Of a stretch of 64,000 nucleotides of DNA, positions 56,630 to 64,000 are shown one piece after another. The position numbers were made by a program, and so were the translations under genes. The notes beneath the pieces are model-generated. The model was given only the letters and a program-made list of their open reading frames with translations, was not told the DNA's origin and searched no databases. How positions within the stretch are numbered: position 1 is the stretch's first letter; each line of letters begins with the position of its first letter. Origin of the DNA: Gallionellales bacterium GWA2_54_124 (GTDB lineage Bacteria > Pseudomonadota > Gammaproteobacteria > Burkholderiales > Gallionellaceae); NCBI GenBank assembly GCA_001801025.1, contig MGWO01000013.1:140476-204475 (forward strand). The letters are read 5' to 3'.

Positions 56630-59353
56630 TTAATTTAATTGCCCATGACACTGTTTATATTTCTTTCCCGAACCGCAGGGACAAGGATCATTACGCCCTA
56701 TTTTCCGGCCATCGCGAACAAACGTTTGAACCGCCTCATCGGTTGACACAGGGGTCGCATCCTGAGCCAGCGCTGCTTCGTAATCGGCATGGTGATACTG
56801 CACATTTTCAACTGCAGACGCGGCTTCTACCGCTTCGATTTCAGCCTCGCTGCGCACCTGAACGGTCATCAGCACCTGAGTCACTTCGCGCTTGATCACG
56901 TCCAGCATGGATGAAAACAACTCGAACGCCTCGCGCTTGTACTCCTGTTTCGGATTCTTCTGCGCATAGCCGCGCAGGTGTATCCCCTGACGCAACTGAT
57001 CAAGGGCTGCCAGATGTTCGCGCCAGTGCACATCGACACTTTGCAGCATGATGGCACGCTCGTAGTGATGCATCCCCTCAGATCCCACCTGTTCGACCTT
57101 GGTGCGATAGCGCTGCATGGCCTCTTCAAGCACACGGTTGCGCAGCCCCGCCTCATTGAAATTCTTGTCCTCTTCCAGCCATTGCGCCAGCGGCAACTCA
57201 AGATGGAATTCAACCGCCAGCGCCTTTTCAAGACCTGGCACATCCCATTGCTCTTCCATGCTGTGCGGCACGATGTACTGGCTGATAGTATCGTCCAGCA
57301 CGCTGTCGCGCATGCCTTGCACCGTCTCGGTAATGTCGTCGCTTTCGAGCAGTTCTGTGCGCTGCTGATAGATCACTTTACGCTGATCGTTCGCCACATC
57401 ATCGTATTCGAGGATCTGCTTGCGCATATCGAAGTTACGCGCCTCAACCTTGCGCTGTGCATTTTCGATCGCACGTGTCACCCAGACATGCTCAATCGCC
57501 TCGCCTTCAGGCAATTTGAATTTGTTCATGATCGCCGCAACCCGATCGGACGCAAAAATACGCAGCAGCGGATCTTCCAGTGACAGATAAAAGCGACTCG
57601 ATCCCGGGTCTCCCTGACGACCCGAACGGCCGCGCAACTGGTTATCCACGCGCCGCGATTCGTGGCGCTCAGTACCGATAATATGCAAACCACCGCTCTT
57701 GATGACCTGTTCGTGCACGATCGTCCAGGCCGCTTTCAACTGTTCGATCTGCGAGGCTTTAGCGGCTTCGTCCAGAGACTCATCGCCTTGTACAGCTTCT
57801 ATTTGCCGCTCGACACTGCCGCCCAACACGATATCCGTACCGCGTCCGGCCATATTTGTTGCAATGGTGACCATCTTGGGCTGCCCGGCTTGTGCGACGA
57901 TCTCGGCCTCGCGAGCATGCTGTTTGGCATTGAGCACCTGATGCGGCAGATTTTCCTTCTCCAGCAGATGCGAGAGCAACTCTGAATTCTCAATCGACGT
58001 CGTACCCACCAGTACCGGCTGACCGCGCTCGTAGCAGTCTTTGATATCGACGATGACCGCGCGATATTTTTCCATCGCTGTCAGATACACCTTGTCCATC
58101 ATATCGCGGCGTACCGTCGGACGATTCGGCGGAATAATGACCGTTTCCAGATTATAAATCTGCTGAAATTCGTAAGCTTCGGTGTCCGCCGTTCCCGTCA
58201 TACCGCCCAGTTTGTTGTACATGCGGAAATAATTCTGGAAGGTAATCGATGCAAGCGTCTGATTTTCCTTCTTGATTTCAACGCCTTCCTTGGCTTCGAC
58301 CGCCTGATGTAAACCATCCGACCAGCGGCGACCCGACATCAGCCTTCCGGTATGCTCATCGACGATCACCACTTCACCATCCTGCACCACGTAGTTTTGA
58401 TCCTTGTGATACAGCGCGTGCGCGCGCAGCGCCGCATACAAATGATGAATCAGGCTGATATTAGCCGCGTCATACAAACTGCCGTTTTCCGGCAGCAGCC
58501 CGGCGTCGGTCAGAATATTTTCCGCGTGCTCGTGACCGATTTCGGACAATAATATCTGATGATTTTTTTCATCGACTGAATAGTCGCCCGGCCCGTCTTC
58601 TTCGGTCTGGCGCACCAGTTTCTGCACCAGCTCGTTGATCCTCATATAGACATTGACATCGCCTTCTGCCTGCCCGGAAATAATCAGCGGGGTACGCGCT
58701 TCATCGATCAGGATCGAATCGACTTCGTCGACAATGGCGTAGTTGAGTTTGCGCTGAAAACGCTCACCCATCTGGCTGGCCATATTGTCGCGCAGGTAAT
58801 CAAAACCAAATTCGTTGTTGGTACCGTAGGTGATGTCTGCTGCATAAGCCGCTTGTTTTTCATCCGACGGCATCTGCGATACGATCACGCCAACGCTCAG
58901 CCCCAGAAAACGATACAGCCGCCCCATCCATGCCGCATCGCGCGAGGCCAGATAATCATTGACGGTGACCACATGCACACCGCGCCCTGAAATCGCATTC
59001 AGGTAAACAGGCAGGGTCGCCATCAGCGTCTTACCTTCACCGGTGCGCATCTCAGCGATCTTGCCGTAATGCAACACCATACCGCCTATCATCTGCACAT
59101 CGTAGTGACGCATCCCTAATGCGCGCGTACCTGCTTCGCGCACGACGGCAAACGCTTCGGGCAACATCGCTTCCAGCGTTTCACCCTGCTCGAAGCGCTG
59201 CCTGAAGCTGACCGTCTTGTCGCGCAACGCTTCATCCGAGAGCGCAGCCATCGAGGCTTCCAGTTTATTGATATCTTTAACGGTCGATCTGTACTGCTTG
59301 AGCAGACGATCATTGCGACTACCGAAAATACTCTTAAGTGCTTTTGAAATCAT
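56630..59353 (-). CDS. secA: Protein translocase ATPase SecA
   Basis: Motor that pushes unfolded preproteins through SecYEG. The 907-residue protein has Walker [15 protein letters not shown], the DEAD-like [31 protein letters not shown] and [18 protein letters not shown] in the second motor domain, and a C-terminal zinc motif [18 protein letters not shown] that binds SecB. Length is normal. A hairpin sits in the leader, between the M23 gene and secA. Confidence 0.97.
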   Translation of the reverse strand: MISKALKSIFGSRNDRLLKQYRSTVKDINKLEASMAALSDEALRDKTVSFRQRFEQGETLEAMLPEAFAVVREAGTRALGMRHYDVQMIGGMVLHYGKIAEMRTGEGKTLMATLPVYLNAISGRGVHVVTVNDYLASRDAAWMGRLYRFLGLSVGVIVSQMPSDEKQAAYAADITYGTNNEFGFDYLRDNMASQMGERFQRKLNYAIVDEVDSILIDEARTPLIISGQAEGDVNVYMRINELVQKLVRQTEEDGPGDYSVDEKNHQILLSEIGHEHAENILTDAGLLPENGSLYDAANISLIHHLYAALRAHALYHKDQNYVVQDGEVVIVDEHTGRLMSGRRWSDGLHQAVEAKEGVEIKKENQTLASITFQNYFRMYNKLGGMTGTADTEAYEFQQIYNLETVIIPPNRPTVRRDMMDKVYLTAMEKYRAVIVDIKDCYERGQPVLVGTTSIENSELLSHLLEKENLPHQVLNAKQHAREAEIVAQAGQPKMVTIATNMAGRGTDIVLGGSVERQIEAVQGDESLDEAAKASQIEQLKAAWTIVHEQVIKSGGLHIIGTERHESRRVDNQLRGRSGRQGDPGSSRFYLSLEDPLLRIFASDRVAAIMNKFKLPEGEAIEHVWVTRAIENAQRKVEARNFDMRKQILEYDDVANDQRKVIYQQRTELLESDDITETVQGMRDSVLDDTISQYIVPHSMEEQWDVPGLEKALAVEFHLELPLAQWLEEDKNFNEAGLRNRVLEEAMQRYRTKVEQVGSEGMHHYERAIMLQSVDVHWREHLAALDQLRQGIHLRGYAQKNPKQEYKREAFELFSSMLDVIKREVTQVLMTVQVRSEAEIEAVEAASAVENVQYHHADYEAALAQDATPVSTDEAVQTFVRDGRKIGRNDPCPCGSGKKYKQCHGQLN

Positions 59354-59367
59354 TTTTTATCAACCAC

Positions 59368-59398
59368 AGGGCGAGACAGTATTGAGCTGCCTCGCCCT
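59368..59398 (-). promoter_or_regulatory. Hairpin in the secA leader
   Basis: AGGGCGAG (59368-59375) pairs with CTCGCCCT (59391-59398), with an extra CAG/CTG inside after one mismatch. On the secA strand no T-run follows, so it is not a standard terminator. It lies 15 bases before the secA start. Confidence 0.45.
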
Positions 59399-59430
59399 TA
59401 TAAATTTTAACAATCAACCCGTAAATTCAA

Positions 59431-60303
59431 TCAACCTGCTGCATTTTGCAAAAAACGTACGGGATTCTGAGCGCTGCCCTTGTACCGCACTTCAAAATGC
59501 AAATGGTTACCCGTCGAGCGACCTGTGCTACCCACTTCGGCAACCTTATCGCCGCGCCGCACAACCTGCCCAGCTTTGACCAGCAGCTTCGATGCGTGCG
59601 CATAGCGCGTTACGATATCGCTACCGTGATCAATTTCTACCATATTACCATACTGAGCATGGGTATCTGCATACACCACTACCCCGCCCACAGAGGCAAA
59701 TATGGCCGTTCCCGGTTCCGCCATAAAATCCACCCCTTCGTGCATTGCGCTGCTGCCCGTAAATGGATCGACGCGCCAGCCGAAATTAGAGGTATAGACG
59801 CCGTTTTCGATCGGCACAATGGATGGTAAAAGTCCGCGATTCAACTGGTTTTGCATCAGCAGCGTCTGCAGCGCCATCAGTTTGTCGCTCCTGTCATCCA
59901 CCACATGGGCGAGGGAATCGAGTTGTAGTGCCAGCGTCGCAGCGGTCGCGGGACCTGCACCCACCAGCGGACCGCCCTGAGCCGGCGGCTGATCGAACTG
60001 AAATTCTTCAGGTTTCATCCCGGTCAGCTTAACAAGCCGTCCACCCAATGCATCGAGTCTCTGGACGCGCGCCTGCATTTCGCCCAACTTCAACGCTAGT
60101 GCAGCGAGGTTACTGCGCTGATACAGAAATTGATTTGGGCCAATTCCTACCTTATCGAGTCCCGCCGGTGCAAAACGCATCATGCCCAGAACAGCCGCCG
60201 CAGTCAGGACAACTAACAACACAATAAACATGAATACATGCCACCCAGTCAAATATATACTGCGCGACTGTGTGCAGCGATTGGAAACTAGAATAATATT
60301 CAC
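59431..60303 (-). CDS. M23 family peptidase upstream of secA
   Basis: Membrane-anchored peptidoglycan endopeptidase-like protein of 290 residues. One N-terminal helix (about 24-44), a helical linker (about 60-160), and a C-terminal M23 domain with intact zinc motifs MHEGVDFM and NHLHFEVRY. The start is a GTG at 60303, chosen for its strong ribosome site (AAAGGAGG) and family-typical NIILVSNRCTQSRSIYL. Betaproteobacteria often carry such a gene before secA. Confidence 0.9.
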   Translation of the reverse strand: MNIILVSNRCTQSRSIYLTGWHVFMFIVLLVVLTAAAVLGMMRFAPAGLDKVGIGPNQFLYQRSNLAALALKLGEMQARVQRLDALGGRLVKLTGMKPEEFQFDQPPAQGGPLVGAGPATAATLALQLDSLAHVVDDRSDKLMALQTLLMQNQLNRGLLPSIVPIENGVYTSNFGWRVDPFTGSSAMHEGVDFMAEPGTAIFASVGGVVVYADTHAQYGNMVEIDHGSDIVTRYAHASKLLVKAGQVVRRGDKVAEVGSTGRSTGNHLHFEVRYKGSAQNPVRFLQNAAG

Positions 60304-60331
60304 GCTTCCTCCTTTTCGTTTTAAGCAATCC

Positions 60332-60748
60332 GTGACCCAACGTTTAAAATCCCTGATGAACAGCAGCAGCCAACTGCGCGAGCTGCTCAACGCAGTGCAG
60401 TCTCTGACCGAACTGCAGCACCACTTCAATCAGGTCGCGCCAGTTTATCTGTCCACACACTGCCAAGTACTGGGTCTGCGTCAGGGAACGCTCAGCATTG
60501 CTGCATCGAATGGCACGCTCGCCGCAAAACTCCGCCAGCTGGCTCCTGAATTAGTAACTAAACTACAAGACAGGGGGTGCGAGGTTAGCGGAATCAGGGT
60601 CAAGGTGCAAGTGAGCTATGCCGTGGTTAAAGTACAGCCCGCACCTCGTTTGCTGAGCAATACAGCAAAGAACCAATTGCACGCACTCAGTGACAATCTT
60701 CCCGAATCACCGCTCAAACTTGCGCTAGAGAAGTTTTCAAAATCATAG
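60332..60748 (+). CDS. dciA: DciA-type protein (DUF721)
   Basis: Predicted loader of the replicative helicase, in species that lack DnaC. The 138-residue protein has a KH-like domain with AAKLRQLAPELVTKLQDRGCEV, and a disordered C-terminal tail. No ATG is well placed: GTG at 60332 (giving TQRLKSLMNSSSQL) or ATG at 60356 are both possible. Its start is 28 bases from the divergent M23 gene, so the promoters must overlap coding sequence. Confidence 0.82.
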   Translation: MTQRLKSLMNSSSQLRELLNAVQSLTELQHHFNQVAPVYLSTHCQVLGLRQGTLSIAASNGTLAAKLRQLAPELVTKLQDRGCEVSGIRVKVQVSYAVVKVQPAPRLLSNTAKNQLHALSDNLPESPLKLALEKFSKS

Positions 60749-60775
60749 ACGGAGCGAAGTTCACCGGACGGTGAC

Positions 60776-60976
60776 TCACAAGAATACTTTCCACGCCACC
60801 AACACATAGCGTTCGAGCACAAACAGCAAACCGAACACTAAAATCAGCAGCACCGTAAAACGAACGGTTTGCCAGGCGAACTTCAGGTAGCGCCTGTTGC
60901 GGGTGAAGACATACATTCCGCCTGACAATATCAGCAGCAATACAACCAATATCAGATACAAACGCAGGATCAACAT
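60776..60976 (-). CDS. Small membrane protein downstream of lpxC
   Basis: A 66-residue protein with two hydrophobic helices (about 3-22 and 38-60) separated by a basic loop RNRRYLKFAWQ. Similar small proteins are known next to lpxC in betaproteobacteria. Function unknown. It follows lpxC by 27 bases in the same direction. Confidence 0.7.
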   Translation of the reverse strand: MLILRLYLILVVLLLILSGGMYVFTRNRRYLKFAWQTVRFTVLLILVFGLLFVLERYVLVAWKVFL

Positions 60977-61003
60977 CTGTCGCCCTTCTGAATGAGTGAG
61001 GCG

Positions 61004-61933
61004 TTAGGCTACCTGCAAGCGCAAAAACTCCGGCGCATCGTCCACATCGTTAAAAGTGACGAATTCCCATGCCATTTCATCGGCAAGCAGGGCTCTGAGC
61101 AAGGCATTATTCAACGCATGCCCCGATTTAAATCCGGAAAATGCGCCGATCACGGCGTGTCCAAGCAAATACAAATCACCGATCGCATCGAGTACCTTGT
61201 GCTTGACGAACTCGTCTTCGAAACGAAGTCCATCGGGATTAAGCACACGATATTCATCCATGACGATCGCATTATCGAGGCTTCCGCCCAGCGCCAGTCC
61301 CTGCGCGCGCATATTCTCAACATCCTGCATAAAACCGAAGGTGCGCGCACGACTGATATCCCGAATATAGGAATGCTCGTTGAGATCAACCGTTACATGC
61401 TGCTTGGAACTGGCAAATACGGGATGAGCAAAATTGATAGTAAAGGTCAATTTATACCCGTTATAAGGCTCGAATCTGACCCACTTGTCACCCTGCACGA
61501 CTTCTACAGCCTTCTTGATCCGGATGAATTTTTTGGCTGCCGGCTGCTCGACGATGCCGGCTGACTGCAGCAAGAAGATGAAGGTACCGGCACTACCATC
61601 CATGATCGGCACTTCGGCACCGTCCATTTCGACAATCGCGTTATCAACACCCAGGCCCGCCAGCGCGGACATCAGATGCTCGATCGTCGCCACACGCACC
61701 CCGTTCTGCTCCATGCAAGTCGACAAACGAGTGTCATGCACCAGATGCGGTTGCGCTTGTATGTCTTGTATCGGCTTGACATCGACACGGCGAAATACGA
61801 TACCGCCGTCAACCTGCCCGGGACGTAAAGACAGCGTGACTTTCTCGCCGCTGTGCAAGCCGACTCCGGTCACGCTGACAGAGGTTTTCAAGGTACGCTG
61901 CTTAACCATCGGCTTATTCAGTGCAAATTTCAT
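61004..61933 (-). CDS. lpxC: UDP-3-O-acyl-N-acetylglucosamine deacetylase
   Basis: First committed step of lipid A synthesis; zinc enzyme on the cytosolic side. The 309-residue protein begins [20 protein letters not shown] and has zinc and catalytic regions [36 protein letters not shown] and the final His of [13 protein letters not shown]. It lies after ftsZ with a 107-base spacer, the common ftsA-ftsZ-lpxC order. Confidence 0.96.
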   Translation of the reverse strand: MKFALNKPMVKQRTLKTSVSVTGVGLHSGEKVTLSLRPGQVDGGIVFRRVDVKPIQDIQAQPHLVHDTRLSTCMEQNGVRVATIEHLMSALAGLGVDNAIVEMDGAEVPIMDGSAGTFIFLLQSAGIVEQPAAKKFIRIKKAVEVVQGDKWVRFEPYNGYKLTFTINFAHPVFASSKQHVTVDLNEHSYIRDISRARTFGFMQDVENMRAQGLALGGSLDNAIVMDEYRVLNPDGLRFEDEFVKHKVLDAIGDLYLLGHAVIGAFSGFKSGHALNNALLRALLADEMAWEFVTFNDVDDAPEFLRLQVA

Positions 61934-62040
61934 GCACTAATTCTAACATACCGACCTCGAGGCATTTTCATTTTCGCGCTGCAAAGTGACCGACGCTAAA
62001 CACCCAAAGCCGCCGGCAGTGCAAACCGAATACACCCTGT

Positions 62041-63195
62041 TTAATCAGCCTGTTTACGCAAAAACGATGGAATGTCATAAGTTTCTACACCATTTTTCTC
62101 CATCGCCTCAACGGCTGCACGACGCCCACTGCGAAATGCGGTAGGTGTTTCAAGTTCAGCATAGTTCACATTAGAGACTGGCATGTCGTGCGTACCCGTA
62201 CGTTTGCTCTCTTGCTCAACGTACACCAATTCAGGCTTGGACTTGCGTCCGCCCAATCCCGTCGCAACCACAGTTACGCGCAGATCATCGCCCATTGATT
62301 CGTCGAACACAGAACCTAAAATCACAGTCGCTTCTTCTGCAGCAAATTGCACGCACGCCATGACTTCATCCATTTCTCTGAGTTTCAATGAACTGGTCGA
62401 CGTGATATTAACCAGCACACCGCGTGCGCCGGTCAGATCCATATCTTCGAGCAACGGACTCGCGATAGCGCGCTCCGCGGCGACTCTCGCACGGTCAGGA
62501 CCGGATGCAACAGCCGAACCCATCATCGCCATGCCGTTTTCCGACATCACGGTGCATACGTCAGCGAAGTCGACATTGATCAAGCCCGGTGCATTGATCA
62601 CCTCGGCGATACCGGCCACCGCGCCTTGCAATACGCCGTTCGCTGCCTTAAAAGCTTCCGGCACCGTCACATCATTACCCAGCACTTCCATCAATTTGGA
62701 GTTAGGCACGATAATCAGCGAATCGACATGTTCCTGCAGCGCTTTGATCCCATCGGCTGCGAATCGCATACGATTACCTTCATAAGCGAACGGCTTGGTC
62801 ACCACTGCCACAGTCAGAATATTCATCTCGCGGGCAATTTGTGCAACGATCGGTGCTGCGCCTGTACCCGTTCCGCCGCCCATACCGGCTGTGATAAACA
62901 CCATGTTAGCACCGCTGATCATAGACTTAATACGCTCACGATCCTCTTCAGCTGCCGCTTTACCGACAGATGGCTTAGCACCGGCTCCCAGCCCCTTGGT
63001 AATCGCAGCGCCGATTTGCAGCTGCGTCGGTGCTCGACTGCGATTCAAAGCCTGTGCATCGGTGTTGATGGCGATGAATTCAACACCCTGTACGCCTTGT
63101 TCAATCATATGATCGACCGCATTACCACCGCACCCGCCTACACCGATTACCTTGATTACTGCATCCTGAGATTCCGCTTCCATGATTTCAAACAT
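62041..63195 (-). CDS. ftsZ: Cell division protein FtsZ
   Basis: Tubulin-like GTPase that forms the division ring. With MFEIMEAESQ as start (63195, GGGAG six bases before) it has 384 residues. The GTP-binding signature GGGTGTGAAP is at 106-115, with NTDAQAL and the T7 loop NVDFADVCTVM intact. The C-terminal peptide ETYDIPSFLRKQAD that binds FtsA and ZipA is present. It follows ftsA by 73 bases. Confidence 0.97.
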   Translation of the reverse strand: MFEIMEAESQDAVIKVIGVGGCGGNAVDHMIEQGVQGVEFIAINTDAQALNRSRAPTQLQIGAAITKGLGAGAKPSVGKAAAEEDRERIKSMISGANMVFITAGMGGGTGTGAAPIVAQIAREMNILTVAVVTKPFAYEGNRMRFAADGIKALQEHVDSLIIVPNSKLMEVLGNDVTVPEAFKAANGVLQGAVAGIAEVINAPGLINVDFADVCTVMSENGMAMMGSAVASGPDRARVAAERAIASPLLEDMDLTGARGVLVNITSTSSLKLREMDEVMACVQFAAEEATVILGSVFDESMGDDLRVTVVATGLGGRKSKPELVYVEQESKRTGTHDMPVSNVNYAELETPTAFRSGRRAAVEAMEKNGVETYDIPSFLRKQAD

Positions 63196-63268
63196 CGCCA
63201 TCTCCCTTAAATGAATACAAAAATTTACCGGTCAAAATCTGACCACCTCAATACAAAAACCTAATTTG

Positions 63269-64000
63269 TTAAAACCACGACTTCATTTTTGCGAATACAT
63301 CACCAAATGAATTGCCCTGCATTCGTGTCGCTTCATTATTTTTATGGTACTCAAGCCCGTACAGCAGCAATCCCACGCCTGTCGCCATACGCGGCGTTTT
63401 CACGACATCCAGCAACCCCCCTACGTACTTTGGAATACCCAGTCTGACCGGCAAATGGAATATTTCTTCGCCCAGCTCAACCATACCTTGCATGGCACTG
63501 CTACCGCCGGTAATCACAATCCCTGATGACAATAAGTCGTCAAACCCGCTGCGGCGCAACTCCGCCTGCACCAGCGAATACAGTTCCTCGACGCGCGGCT
63601 CAATCACTTCAGCCAGTGTTTGCCGCGACAACATGCGAGGGCCGCGATCGCCTACGCCTGGCACTTCGATCGTACCGTCGTCCGCCAGCTGGCGAAGCGC
63701 ACAGCCGTGACGGATCTTGATGTCTTCGGCATCCTGAGTCGGTGTGCGCAACGCCATCGCGATATCGTTAGTGATCTGATCGCCGGCAATTGGAATCACT
63801 GCGGTGTGACGTATCGAACCGCCGGTAAATACGGCGATATCGGTTGTGCCGCCGCCGATATCGACCAGACACACACCCAAATCCATCTCATCGTCTGCCA
63901 GAACCGCGCGACTCGATGCCAGCGGCTGCAGGATCAGCTCATTGACCTCCAGCCCGCAACGGTGAATGCACTTCATGATATTTTGCACGGCCGCAACAGC
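63269..64000 (-). CDS. ftsA: Cell division protein FtsA, C-terminal part (cut by window edge)
   Basis: Actin-like protein that anchors FtsZ to the membrane. The visible 243 residues include the ATP-binding DLGVCLVDIGGGTTDIAVF, VIPIAGDQITNDIA, and SSGIVITGGSSAMQGM. The C-terminal amphipathic helix (NSFGDVFAKMKSWF) that binds the membrane is present. The N-terminus is outside the window. Confidence 0.95.
   Translation of the reverse strand, partial: AVAAVQNIMKCIHRCGLEVNELILQPLASSRAVLADDEMDLGVCLVDIGGGTTDIAVFTGGSIRHTAVIPIAGDQITNDIAMALRTPTQDAEDIKIRHGCALRQLADDGTIEVPGVGDRGPRMLSRQTLAEVIEPRVEELYSLVQAELRRSGFDDLLSSGIVITGGSSAMQGMVELGEEIFHLPVRLGIPKYVGGLLDVVKTPRMATGVGLLLYGLEYHKNNEATRMQGNSFGDVFAKMKSWF

Noticed and set aside
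59354..59430. secM gene before secA
   Set aside because: The space is too short for a reading frame with an arrest motif.

Overview
The window is a 64 kb chromosomal piece of a Gram-negative bacterium, most likely a betaproteobacterium of the Nitrosomonadales and perhaps close to Gallionellaceae. That placement is inference from gene content and order: rpsU-yqeY-dnaG-rpoD, an M23 peptidase gene before secA, argC next to a coiled-coil membrane protein, bactofilin and erpA, a PP0621-type gene before a PilS/PilR pair, and c-type cytochromes of the SHP/DHC kind. GC content looks slightly above half. No phage, transposase, rRNA operon or CRISPR array was seen. The gene content is mostly core housekeeping.

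Layout. 0-10.6 kb, minus strand: dcd (cut by the window edge), mrp, a four-gene redox cluster (two c cytochromes, a His-rich membrane protein, a cytochrome b561), then a chain of overlapping genes dnaE, ABC ATPase, permease, LolA-like protein and membrane diiron protein. 10.7-13.8 kb: MFS exporter, tRNA-Gly, thiS, thiG, trmB. 13.8-17.2 kb, minus: rph, rdgB, hemW and a PP2C phosphatase. 17.3-21.1 kb, plus: yicC, gmk, rpoZ, spoT. 21.2-26.4 kb: pabB, a patatin lipoprotein, and a large hybrid histidine kinase. 26.5-30.5 kb: nrdAB with two NrdR boxes on the promoter. 30.6-36.7 kb: ampD, pilR, pilS, a PP0621-type gene, ispB and an MHS-type transporter.

36.8-41.5 kb: a CAU tRNA and the macromolecular synthesis cluster. 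41.5-49.3 kb: tyrS, an M23 endopeptidase, anmK, slyX, erpA, bactofilin, argC, rpsI and rplM. 49.3-51.0 kb: a long non-coding stretch with short repeats and an orphan gene of no known function. 51.0-64.0 kb: a YdcF-like protein, OsmC, cimA, a DUF815 ATPase, argJ, a cyclic-nucleotide-binding protein, secA, an M23 peptidase, dciA, lpxC, ftsZ and the 3' part of ftsA.

The most unusual signal is short non-coding DNA. At four loci there are runs of 7-bp units, exact or degenerate: between mrp and dcd, inside dnaE (in frame), between thiS and thiG, and abutting the start codon of rph (12 perfect copies). They resemble the heptanucleotide STRR repeats known from cyanobacteria. Two further dispersed-repeat-like hairpins lie near 50.9 and 54.8 kb. 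Other points for a second look are the His-rich four-helix protein beside SHP/DHC, the overlapping dnaE-ABC-LolA-diiron chain, a C7 tract in the spacer of the near-consensus rplM promoter, and the orphan gene at 50.2 kb.
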